This document shows positions 4,728-11,006 of a stretch of 12,247 nt of DNA, one piece after another; the first letter of the stretch is position 1, and each line of letters begins with the position of its first letter. Below the pieces are notes generated by a model, which did no database searches, was not told the DNA's origin, and saw only the letters and a list, made by a program, of their open reading frames with translations. Both the position numbers and the translations under genes were made by a program. The stretch comes from Candidatus Iainarchaeum sp. (GTDB taxonomy: Archaea; Iainarchaeota; Iainarchaeia; Iainarchaeales; JAFGBZ01). The DNA lies in the NCBI GenBank assembly GCA_016218635.1, contig JACRDJ010000087.1:1-12247 (forward strand). The letters are read 5' to 3'.

Positions 4728-6024
4728 TGAACCCTCCGCTGGATTGAATTCTTTCCCGGATGGACTTAAAGTCCCCTAATGCCAGCTCCGTTTCCTGTCC
4801 GGACTCCATGTTGCGTAAACGGAATTTTCCTCCGGAAAGCTCTTTTTCGCCGATGACGGCCACAAACGGAATGCCGTTCTTTGAAGCATAATCCAGGGCC
4901 TTGCTGATGCTTTTTTTGTCCAGATTGAAGTCTGCACGGATTTTGTTTTCGCGCAGCTGGCGAATCCAGGCAATGTTTTCCACGCCCACAAACACCACAT
5001 AGAGACGGGTCACGGTTTTAGGGGAACCGGGTTGCTTAAGCAAAAATGCGTCGAAAATGCGTTCAATTCCGAACGAAATCCCGGTGGCCGGGAACTCTTT
5101 TCCGTTTCCCAGAAACTGTCCGATCATTCGGTCATACCGGCCGCCCCCGGCCACGGAACCCTTAATGGTTCCCTCACTGACCACTGCCTCAAAAATGGGG
5201 CCCGTATAATAAGCCAGTCCGCGCACCAGGGTGGGGAAAAAAACGGGCGTGCATCCGAATTCCGCGCAGTACTCCAGAAGTTCCTCAATTCCCTGAATGC
5301 CTCTTCCTTCCCCTAGTTTTTCCCGGAATGCCTTCAGTTTGAATCCATTGGTTCCGGAAAGATTCATTAATTCCAGCAATTGCGTTGCCTGCTCTTCGCG
5401 TAAGCCCCTTTTTTGAAGTTCCGTTTTCACTTCCGCCAGCGGCATTTTGTCCAGCTTGTCCACGCTGACCAGCACGCTTTCCCGTTTCTCTTCCGGAATT
5501 TTCAGATATTCCATGAGATCAGTGAGGAACCGGCGGGAATTGATGCGGATTTCAACCCCGATTCCGAGTTTTCGGAAAACTTCCTGGGCCAATGCCAGGA
5601 TTTCAGCGTCCGCTTTCACGGATTCCACGCCCACCACGTCCGCATCGCATTGCAGGAATTCGCGGTAACGGTTCGTGGTCAGTGGTCCGTCGCGGTAAAC
5701 GTTCTGAATCTGGTACCGTTTGAATGGCATTTTCAGGGTCGGATTCATGCCCACCACGCGGGAAAAGGGAACCGTAAGGTCAAAGCGCAGGCCCAGTTCG
5801 CGCTGGCCCTGGTCTTTGAACCTGAAAATTTCTTTGATGTCGTCGGATTCGGTTCCGGCCGCAAACTTGGCGGTCAGGGTATCCAGCATTTCCATGGCCG
5901 GGGTCTCCAGCGGGGAAAACCCATAAATTTCAAAGGTTTCACGGATCATGGAGAGAATGCGCTGGCGCAGAATCATCTGTTCGGGCAGAAAATCCCGGGT
6001 TCCCTTGGCGGCACTTAACTGCAT
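4723..6024 (-). CDS. hisS: Histidyl-tRNA synthetase
   Basis: This enzyme attaches histidine to tRNA-His in the cytoplasm. The 433-residue length is normal for a class II HisRS. Visible motifs are KGTRDFLP (7-14); GLRFDLTVPFSR (78-89, the archaeal form of the motif); motif 2 with FKRYQIQNVYRDGP (101-114) and RYREFLQCDADVVG (119-132); the histidine-specific LVRGLAYYTG (267-276); AGGGRYD (292-298); and motif 3 TGISFGIER (314-322). The anticodon-binding domain spans about 338-420 (LYVVFVG to ALGDFK). The start at 6022-6024 was chosen because family sequence begins at MQLSAAKGTRDF and GGTGA lies five to six bases upstream; a frame opening at 6075 has no support. Its substrate tRNA-His lies directly upstream, separated by a 189-base hairpin-rich leader. 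Confidence 0.96.
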   Translation of the reverse strand: MQLSAAKGTRDFLPEQMILRQRILSMIRETFEIYGFSPLETPAMEMLDTLTAKFAAGTESDDIKEIFRFKDQGQRELGLRFDLTVPFSRVVGMNPTLKMPFKRYQIQNVYRDGPLTTNRYREFLQCDADVVGVESVKADAEILALAQEVFRKLGIGVEIRINSRRFLTDLMEYLKIPEEKRESVLVSVDKLDKMPLAEVKTELQKRGLREEQATQLLELMNLSGTNGFKLKAFREKLGEGRGIQGIEELLEYCAEFGCTPVFFPTLVRGLAYYTGPIFEAVVSEGTIKGSVAGGGRYDRMIGQFLGNGKEFPATGISFGIERIFDAFLLKQPGSPKTVTRLYVVFVGVENIAWIRQLRENKIRADFNLDKKSISKALDYASKNGIPFVAVIGEKELSGGKFRLRNMESGQETELALGDFKSIRERIQSSGGFI

Positions 6025-6064
6025 GCAATCACCGTTCCCTTGTTGTTTGGATGTATTGGAGTAC

Positions 6065-6095
6065 GATCCCTGCACAGCAGGGATCCTCGGTTCCG
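6065..6095. repeat. Short palindromic repeat, copy 2
   Basis: Perfect nine-pair inverted repeat GATCCCTGC-ACA-GCAGGGATC split by three bases, followed on the plus strand by CTCGGTTCCG. It shares this layout with 6117-6147, about 52 bases away, and more loosely with 3384-3409. Confidence 0.55.
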
Positions 6096-6116
6096 TCGGA
6101 CATGACGGTGTAGCTT

Positions 6117-6147
6117 AACTCCCGCGAAGCGGGGGTTCTCGGTACCA
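6117..6147. repeat. Short palindromic repeat, copy 3
   Basis: Nine-pair inverted repeat AACTCCCGC / GCGGGGGTT (one G-T pair) around GAA, followed on the plus strand by CTCGGTACCA. The stem bases differ from copy 2 in compensating pairs, while the CTCGGTWCC tail is kept. That pattern suggests selection on the fold. Confidence 0.55.
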
Positions 6148-6213
6148 GCGATCGAAAGCGGAGCATGGCCCGCTGGAAGCGGTCCTTCGTTCCCGCCTGA
6201 CGAAACAGGCGAA

Positions 6214-6286
6214 GGCCGCGGCCGGGAGGTGAACCCGGGTCAAGGGATCCACAGTCCCCTATCCTAACCATTGGACGACCGCAGCC
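6214..6286 (-). tRNA. tRNA-His (GTG) with encoded G-1
   Basis: The extra 5' G (base 6286) pairs with discriminator C (6214), the histidine identity element, and it is encoded in the gene. Acceptor GCTGCGG/CCGCGGC (one T-G pair), D stem GTCC/GGAT, anticodon stem GGGGA/TCCCT with loop CTGTGGA (anticodon GTG), T stem CCGGG/CCCGG with loop TTCACCT. There is no intron and no CCA. hisS lies downstream on the same strand. Confidence 0.95.
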
Positions 6287-6341
6287 ATTGAATGAATTGT
6301 ACGCTGCATTCGCTATGTTAGAAGCAGACGGATTGCAGATG

Positions 6342-6354
6342 AAGTGAATCACTT
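6342..6354. promoter_or_regulatory. 13-base palindrome upstream of tRNA-His
   Basis: AAGTGA-A-TCACTT, a perfect inverted repeat centred about 62 bases upstream of the tRNA-His 5' end and downstream of a TATA-like box at 6390-6397. It could be an operator; chance is also possible for a sequence this short. Confidence 0.25.
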
Positions 6355-6389
6355 TGCATGCGTATCGTTCATTTTAGGGTGGTTTAGCG

Positions 6390-6397
6390 TTTAAATA
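6390..6397 (-). promoter_or_regulatory. TATA-like box upstream of tRNA-His
   Basis: Minus-strand TATTTAAA about 107 bases before the tRNA-His 5' end. It is too far away for direct initiation at the tRNA, so it would imply a transcribed leader of about 80 bases. The 178-base gap between the surface-protein gene and tRNA-His holds nothing else clear. Confidence 0.3.
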
Positions 6398-6464
6398 GGT
6401 TTCAATTTATGTATAAGGGGCTGTCCTGCCGCAAACCGGCCTTTGGGACTTTTTGGTTCAGTTG

Positions 6465-7010
6465 TTAGGGTTGCGGGTCAGCCGGAGGCTCGCATTGAAG
6501 GAGGTATCCCTGTGTGCTTTCCAGGGAAAAGTTGTTGAGGGGAAGCCCTTGGCGATGGATTTTCCATTGGCTTCCGGTGAATGCACTGATGGTTGGACAG
6601 GAGTGCCCCTGTTCCTGGAGGTATTGCAGGTAATCGGCGGCCGAATGGACGGTGGGATGGGATTCAATGCTAGGCAGGCTGATAAACTGATAATAGGGAT
6701 TGGGTTCGGACAGGGACGGGGCTGAAAGCAGGTTTCCATAAAGCGTGAATGAGTTGGCCTGTGTGCAGAAAACGAGGTATCCTTGGCCTTCCGTGAGGTT
6801 GATGTCCTGGCTTTGAGGGTCCTCCAGGTTGACATCTTTCCATAGTTGGGTTTGTTCCACTTTCTGTCCGATGGTGGCGGGGTCCTGGTATGAAAGGTTA
6901 GGGCATGCGCCATCAGTCTGCTGGAGAAATGCTTTTGCGGAGAGAGGTTCCGTGGGCGAAATGACTAACGCAAAGCTGTTGAAGCCTGGCTTGAAAGAGT
7001 ACTGGTGGTA
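6465..7010 (-). pseudogene. Frameshifted C-terminal part of the eight-unit surface protein (units 7-8)
   Basis: In the frame shifted by -1 relative to the upstream gene, the sequence continues as the same repeat protein: YSFKPGFNSFALVISPT, then PLSAKAFL with a Cys, GQGYLVFC, a second unit with QFISLPSI, GQWKIHRQ-like residues (GSQWKIHRQGLPLNNF) and GYLLQC, ending PADPQP-stop. There is no good start codon at its beginning; a GTG at 6858-6860 exists but would cut unit 7 in half. The segment keeps clean coding character to its stop, so it was coding until recently, is reached by frameshifting, or the break is a sequencing or assembly error. With this part restored the full protein would have about 875-880 residues and eight units. 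Confidence 0.8.
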
Positions 7011-9091
7011 GGATCGGTTTCCTCTTGTGGTTGGACCGGGCAGTGAACGAGGTAGGCCTCTTCGCTGCTGAGCGTGAAATCATTTTCGTCGCTCTCCCAT
7101 TCGTGTGCCTGTATGCTTCCGCGGTACCAACGGGAGATTTGCGTGCAGTTTTTCTGCTGGGTGGTGCGGGCTTCCTGCAGGAAGGTTTCCGCTGAAAGGG
7201 ATGCGGGTGGGGCCGGAATGCTGATCAGATTATAGTAATCGGACAGGGCCGGAAGGGCGGGTTCCTGGATTTTGGTTCCGTGCAGGGAAAGCGTGACCGG
7301 TGCCTCACAGTGCAGCAGGTATCCTTCAAATGGCATCAGGTTGAAGTCTTCGGCGGCCAGTGCGTTGGCGTCCTGAATCTGCAGGAATTCCTCCATGCGG
7401 ACATTCTGTCCCTTTTTAGCCGGAGTGGCCCGCGTGACATACGTGCAGTTTCCGTTGAGGTCCGTCAGAAGCTTTTTCGCGGAAAGGGGTTCAAAGAGGT
7501 TGACGTCAATGGTCATTGAGTTCCATCCCATGAGAAGGGTGCGCTCAAAGAACTGGGGCGGGCAGTACAGGTAATAGGCGCCGGTGCCGGAAACGGGGAA
7601 GTCCTGTCCGGGATAGGTTTGCCCGTTCCCGCTGATCTGCGTGCATTGAACGGCATTTTGGCGGTTCAGGAAATCCAGCAGCCCGCTGGAGGTCTGCACG
7701 TTTGCACGGGTTTCTTTTTCAATGCCGGGAAAGCTGACGGTGAGATGATTTCCGCTGGTGACATCCGGGTAATGGGGTTCCGTGAACGGTTTTCCCTTCA
7801 GCGTGAACCGGGTTGGGTTCCTGCATTGGGTGGCGTATCCTTCGCCGGCGGTCAGTTCAAATGGCTGGTTGGTGTATTCAGCTCCTGTAATGAGCTGAAC
7901 CGGATAAGGGGTGGGTTCCATGATATAAGCCTGCCAGCGGACTTTTTCTTCCCGGGCGCTGGCGGGCAGCTGGCGTAAGAGCGTGTCACAGTTTGCGTCC
8001 AGCTGCTCCAGGAACTGCTGGGCGTTCATTGCCGAAAGCGGTTTCAGGTTGAATCCGAATGAGGTGATTCCTTCCGTGAAAGAGTATGCGGTGGTGGTGT
8101 CGGCCGGCTGGCAGCTGATCACATAGGATTTTTTGGGGTCAAGCGCAAAATTGTTTACCGGGATGCCAAATGAATGCATTTTCCAGTTTCCGTTCTCAAA
8201 AAGGGCGATGGAACTGCAGTTAAGGTCGGGAGTCTGAACGGATTCCAAAAGTGCCTGCGCGCTGTTAAGGTCCGGGCGCAATGAAATGCCCGGGAGGCCG
8301 ATGGCATTGTATCCGATTTGCAGGGATGGTCCAGTGAATGATGCGGGGGCTGTTCCGGAGTAGGTCAGGGTGCTGTCGGACTGCCGGCAGAAAACAAGGT
8401 AGCCCTCCCCGTTCAAGATGGGAAAGTCCTGATTGCCAGAATCCAGTTTATTGTAGTCCTGCCATATGTTGCTGAAACTGACGGCGTCCATGCTTTTTCC
8501 TTTCAAGGATGGATTGATCCTTGAGATTTTTTCGCAGTCCGCCAGTTTGGATAAAATCGTTTGAGCACTCAGAGGCGTGGAGGGTGCAAGGCTTAACGCA
8601 AACCCGTTGAATCCTGCCGAAAATGTGTAGGTAACTGAAGGAAGCGGGACCGGTTCGGGGGCCGGAGGCGGACCGCCGTTATTGTTGTTACTGGATGAAT
8701 CGTTGTTGTTGGGGGATGAACCGGATGACGCAGAAGCGGATGCCGCGCGGGGTATCCGGGCGGGTGGTGCAATGGGTGCCGGCGGTTCGGGGGCCGGTGG
8801 AGTGGCCGGAGGCGAAGCGGGAGGCAGCGTGGGGCGGGGTGAGACGGGATTTATCTGAACTGGTGCCAGTGGGGTTTCTTCCGCGGCAGGCGTGGTGGGG
8901 GTAGTGCTGAACCCGGGCAGGATGGCGAGCGGGTTAATGCTTCCCTGCAGGGTGAGTACAATGCCGGCAAACAGGATGACGGCCACGCTCACTCCAGTAA
9001 GAGGAAGAACCAGCGGGTGGGCTGAAAAAAACGAGCCCATGCGCGCACCATATTTCTGCTGAATGGAACGAAGATCCTTAGGCGAGCCCAT
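6965..9091 (-). CDS. N-terminally anchored extracellular protein with Cys-paired tandem units
   Basis: I do not recognise a named family. The 708-residue product has a basic N-terminal tail, one membrane helix (about residues 26-49), a Pro/Ala/Ser/Asn-rich linker (60-152, including runs of N and S), then six related units of about 80-105 residues. Each unit has a start like GFNGFALSL or YNAIGLPGI, a helix ending fL with a Cys about ten residues later, and a closing strand like GEGYLVFC (Cys186/235, 292/327, 368/423, 483/510, 549/595, 649/684). Odd and even units alternate in type, so the repeat is a pair of about 180 residues. The frame ends at STLSSQASTALR just after unit 6, while two more units continue in another frame. 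It is probably a surface protein with disulfides. A TATA box lies 27 bases before the ATG. Confidence 0.8.
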   Translation of the reverse strand: MGSPKDLRSIQQKYGARMGSFFSAHPLVLPLTGVSVAVILFAGIVLTLQGSINPLAILPGFSTTPTTPAAEETPLAPVQINPVSPRPTLPPASPPATPPAPEPPAPIAPPARIPRAASASASSGSSPNNNDSSSNNNNGGPPPAPEPVPLPSVTYTFSAGFNGFALSLAPSTPLSAQTILSKLADCEKISRINPSLKGKSMDAVSFSNIWQDYNKLDSGNQDFPILNGEGYLVFCRQSDSTLTYSGTAPASFTGPSLQIGYNAIGLPGISLRPDLNSAQALLESVQTPDLNCSSIALFENGNWKMHSFGIPVNNFALDPKKSYVISCQPADTTTAYSFTEGITSFGFNLKPLSAMNAQQFLEQLDANCDTLLRQLPASAREEKVRWQAYIMEPTPYPVQLITGAEYTNQPFELTAGEGYATQCRNPTRFTLKGKPFTEPHYPDVTSGNHLTVSFPGIEKETRANVQTSSGLLDFLNRQNAVQCTQISGNGQTYPGQDFPVSGTGAYYLYCPPQFFERTLLMGWNSMTIDVNLFEPLSAKKLLTDLNGNCTYVTRATPAKKGQNVRMEEFLQIQDANALAAEDFNLMPFEGYLLHCEAPVTLSLHGTKIQEPALPALSDYYNLISIPAPPASLSAETFLQEARTTQQKNCTQISRWYRGSIQAHEWESDENDFTLSSEEAYLVHCPVQPQEETDPTTSTLSSQASTALR

Positions 9092-9113
9092 ACCCTTACT
9101 TCCGTGAAAACAG

Positions 9114-9121
9114 TATAAAAA
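9114..9121 (-). promoter_or_regulatory. TATA box of the surface-protein gene
   Basis: Minus-strand TTTTTATA centred about 27 bases before the ATG at 9091, fitting a leaderless or nearly leaderless transcript. A perfect palindrome lies eight bases further upstream. Confidence 0.55.
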
Positions 9122-9129
9122 CCATGTAC

Positions 9130-9153
9130 CTTTTATCGCAATTGCGATAAAAG
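9130..9153. promoter_or_regulatory. Perfect 24-base palindrome next to the TATA box (putative operator)
   Basis: Half-site CTTTTATCGCAA is followed at once by its exact reverse complement. It ends eight bases upstream of the TATA box, where archaeal activators or repressors that act at the BRE bind. The symmetry and length fit a dimeric HTH regulator; the regulator is not identifiable. Confidence 0.6.
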
Positions 9154-9197
9154 CGGCTGGATTTAAAAGCAGGTTCCGTTATTTTTAGGACTATTGG

Positions 9198-9224
9198 AAA
9201 AAACCAGTTGTGCTGTCTTCAGCA
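9198..9224 (-). terminator. Possible terminator after the DUF5615 gene
   Basis: On the minus strand TGCTG-AAGA-CAGCA is followed 7 bases later by six T residues. It lies in the 278-base gap between the DUF5615 stop (9370) and the surface-protein gene. Weak stem; low confidence. The rest of the gap holds only an 8-base inverted repeat (9299-9306 / 9327-9334). Confidence 0.3.
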
Positions 9225-9369
9225 GCCGAACCGGGATTGGGCGGGTTATCAATAAACGCGGCCTTAACCAATTGCCTTATTTCGGTATTTTGCTGACCTT
9301 TTTCGGGTTTGGAAGAAAGAACCATGCCGAAAAACAGGGATTTTCAACGAAGCCACATAGACTGAAAGG

Positions 9370-9723
9370 TTACTCTCTTACTTTAACGTATTTTTCGTCA
9401 ACGATCAGGGTTTTGTTTTCCGCTTCCTTTAATGGGAATCTTGAAAGGCATTTTCTGAATAATACGATAACGGAGTGAATGCCCTGGCTCTTGGGCCGAA
9501 GCACAATGATGCCTGCACATTCTTTTGGAGGGTATATCAGGGTATGTGAAAAGTCGTTGTCCAGTGTGATCAGAATAAGTTTTTTGCGCCGGCAGTGAGC
9601 CATTAATTCACGGTCTGTTTTACCGGAAAGCCCTTGGGAGAATACACTGCTGGCATCAAATCCTTCTTCCTGAATGGTTTTGATCAGGCTGACCGGAATG
9701 TTTTCATCCAATTTGAAATGCAT
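9370..9723 (-). CDS. DUF5615 PIN-like protein (putative RNase toxin)
   Basis: This 117-residue protein matches the DUF5615 PIN-like family, VapC-related small nucleases. It starts with the conserved LDEN (Asp6, Glu7) after a hydrophobic strand, has the EEGFDASSVFSQGLSGKTDREL block (Asp37) and the RKKLILITLDNDFSH block (Asp55 and Asp57), then a C-terminal part with IIVLRPK typical of the family. The acidic residues are where PIN domains bind metal. The ATG directly follows the stop of the DUF433 gene (TAAATG), so the two are translated together. Toxicity by RNA cleavage is the expected role of such pairs, not shown here. The family call is strong. Confidence 0.88.
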   Translation of the reverse strand: MHFKLDENIPVSLIKTIQEEGFDASSVFSQGLSGKTDRELMAHCRRKKLILITLDNDFSHTLIYPPKECAGIIVLRPKSQGIHSVIVLFRKCLSRFPLKEAENKTLIVDEKYVKVRE

Positions 9724-9945
9724 TTACGCAATCACTTCTTCCCTTGCAAGACTGGAAGCATAGTGCAGTGCAGCCTTAATATCCTCTTTTTTCAGCCCGG
9801 GGTAATTTTCTAGGATCTCTTTTTCGGTTGATCCTTCCGCCATGCTGTCCAGAACTGCGGCCACGGTAATCCGTGTTCCGGTCACGGTGGCCCTCCCATG
9901 ACATATACTTGGATTAAACGAAATCCGTTTCAGTTCTTTTTTCAT
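9724..9945 (-). CDS. DUF433 family protein (putative antitoxin)
   Basis: This 73-residue protein matches DUF433: ISFNPSICHGRATVTGTRITV (the family I-x-P-x-x-C-x-G-x-P-x-V-x-GTRI-x-V motif, with A-T in place of P-V-I-R), then VLDSMAEGSTEKEILENYPGLKKEDIKAALHYAS, a winged-helix-like stretch. DUF433 proteins are the usual upstream partner of DUF5615 proteins and are taken as the antitoxin and DNA-binding part. There is no gap to the toxin gene (TAAATG). GAGG lies 11 bases before the ATG, and a TATA-like box is at 9981-9989. The gene starts 45 bases after tRNA-Arg on the same strand. Confidence 0.87.
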   Translation of the reverse strand: MKKELKRISFNPSICHGRATVTGTRITVAAVLDSMAEGSTEKEILENYPGLKKEDIKAALHYASSLAREEVIA

Positions 9946-9980
9946 GTCCGTTTCCCTCGGTACATATTATTTGTTTTCCC

Positions 9981-9989
9981 TATAAAAAA
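9981..9989 (-). promoter_or_regulatory. T-run/TATA box between tRNA-Arg and the DUF433/DUF5615 pair
   Basis: Minus-strand CTTTTTTATAGGG starts at the tRNA-Arg 3' end. It could serve both as the poly-T end of the tRNA transcript and as a TATA box for the pair, whose ATG is 40 bases downstream. Confidence 0.45.
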
Positions 9990-9990
9990 G

Positions 9991-10062
9991 CGACCCTACA
10001 GGGGATCGAACCCTGATCTGAAGCTCCGCAAGCTTCTATGCTATCCATTACACCATAGGGCC
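9991..10062 (-). tRNA. tRNA-Arg (GCG)
   Basis: Acceptor GGCCCTA/TAGGGTC (one G-T pair) with discriminator G, anticodon stem GAAGC/GCTTC with loop TTGCGGA (anticodon GCG), variable loop AGAT, T stem CAGGG/CCCTG with loop TTCGATC. There is no intron and no CCA. It has its own TATA box about 30 bases upstream and a T run directly after it. Confidence 0.95.
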
Positions 10063-10088
10063 GTGTATTATTGGTTGTATAGCGAATT

Positions 10089-10096
10089 CTTTTATA
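10089..10096 (-). promoter_or_regulatory. TATA box of tRNA-Arg overlapping the methionine aminopeptidase stop
   Basis: Minus-strand TATAAAAG centred about 30 bases before the tRNA 5' end; the stop codon of the upstream gene (10092-10094) lies inside it. Confidence 0.55.
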
Positions 10097-10988
10097 CTAA
10101 ACGGTGAACCTTTCCGTTAAAGATTGCAAAGCAGGTTTCGGCCTGGCTGACGAGGGTTCCGCGGGGTTCCTGAAGAATGGGGTAGGCCATGAGTGCTTCT
10201 TTTTGAATGAGTTCGCGGATGCCGGTTTTGAATGCCAGTTCGCTTAATTCCATTTCCGGCTGCAGTTGGCGCAGGGCAAAGGGCAGTTTCTGGTATTTTT
10301 CGGCCGTGAATTCCTGAATGATGCGTGCGGGTGTTCCGCGCACGGGTTTGAGTTCGTTCAGGGAATAAATTTCGGTGAAATGTCCTTCGTGCACGATTCC
10401 GGGGCCGGTGGTGGCAAACGGTTCCACGGCGAAGGCCATTCCTTCCTTTAATGGAGTGGGGTCTTCGTTTCCGGTGTTGGGAATCACGGGTTCCGTGTGC
10501 GCATCAAATACATCCAGTCCGTGCCCGGTGAGGTTTAGGATGGGCGAAAACCCGTTCACGCGGATGGCTTGCTCAATGACGGAACCGATTTCATGCAAGG
10601 GGGTTCCGATGCGTATTTTTCGGACCGCGGCTTCCAGGGCATTATGGGAGGCATCCACGAGTGCCCCGTTTTTTCCTGAAAAGTCCGTGGTGAATGCCGC
10701 ATCCGCAATGCACCCGTTCACGTGCACGCCGATGTCGATTTTGAGCACGTCTTCGGCCAAAATGGTTTCCTTGCTTTCGGCGGAGGGCGTGAAGTGGGCG
10801 GCCACGTGGTTGGCGGACAGGTTCACGGGGAATGCAGTTTTTCCGCCGAGTTTGAAAATGTTTTCCTCCAGTTTGAGGGCCAGTTCAAGCAGGCTTTGTC
10901 CGGCAAAGGCCTCTTTTCTGGCTAACTCCTGGGTTTTGCGGAGGATGTCTCCGGCTTTTAAGTAATTTTCAAGGAGTTGGGCATTCAT
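10092..10988 (-). CDS. map: Methionine aminopeptidase, type II (archaeal)
   Basis: It removes the initiator methionine from nascent proteins. The 298-residue length and motifs match archaeal type II enzymes. The five metal ligands are visible: Asp85 (KIDIG), Asp96 (IADAAF), His156 (LTGHGLD), Glu189 (FAVEPF) and Glu284 (SQAETCF). Substrate-binding His61 (NHVAAHFTP) and His164 (DAHTEPVIPN) are also present, and the type II insertion lies between about residues 205 and 265 (ending KTGIRELIQKEALMAYPIL). There is no zinc-finger extension, as expected in archaea. It starts 18 bases after the surface-protein gene upstream and has no clear promoter of its own, so the two are probably one transcript. 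The product is cytoplasmic and essential in studied organisms. Confidence 0.95.
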   Translation of the reverse strand: MNAQLLENYLKAGDILRKTQELARKEAFAGQSLLELALKLEENIFKLGGKTAFPVNLSANHVAAHFTPSAESKETILAEDVLKIDIGVHVNGCIADAAFTTDFSGKNGALVDASHNALEAAVRKIRIGTPLHEIGSVIEQAIRVNGFSPILNLTGHGLDVFDAHTEPVIPNTGNEDPTPLKEGMAFAVEPFATTGPGIVHEGHFTEIYSLNELKPVRGTPARIIQEFTAEKYQKLPFALRQLQPEMELSELAFKTGIRELIQKEALMAYPILQEPRGTLVSQAETCFAIFNGKVHRLV

Positions 10989-11006
10989 GAAAAAGCATTC
11001 CTGTTG

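Larger units (their letters stand above)
6025..6213 (-). ncRNA. Structured leader between tRNA-His and hisS (five consecutive hairpins)
   Basis: No protein gene is visible. Read toward hisS, five stem-loops follow each other: 6194-6211 (CGCCTG/CAGGCG), 6167-6185 (CCGCT/AGCGG plus two outer GC pairs), 6117-6137 (nine pairs, loop TTC), 6093-6108 (CCGTC/GACGG) and 6065-6085 (nine perfect pairs, loop TGT). The last lies 40 bases before the hisS ATG. If transcribed with tRNA-His this would be a strongly folded 5' leader: a possible control element for hisS, a processing spacer or a separate small RNA. The hairpins are seen directly; function is inference. Confidence 0.45.

Noticed and set aside
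6029..6352. A 107-residue protein upstream of hisS on the minus strand
   Set aside because: It runs through tRNA-His and the hairpin leader and has no protein-like pattern.
6458..6913. A 151-residue protein on the minus strand
   Set aside because: It is the shadow frame of units 7-8 of the repeat protein; the neighbouring frame has the conserved Cys and GYLVFC motifs.
6990..7020. Programmed -1 frameshift at a slippery heptamer
   Set aside because: No X-XXY-YYZ heptamer in the right phase is visible around the switch; GAG-GAA-ACC and CCT-ACC-ACC do not fit. A programmed shift is not excluded but has no positive evidence.
9299..9334. Inverted repeat TTTTTCGG / CCGAAAAA as a regulatory or mobile-element end
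   Set aside because: Only eight bases, AT-rich, with a 20-base gap and no neighbouring element; chance is likely.
9194..9478. A 94-residue plus-strand protein
   Set aside because: It overlaps the end of the DUF5615 gene in antisense, has no recognisable motif or start signal, and mixes intergenic and antisense sequence.
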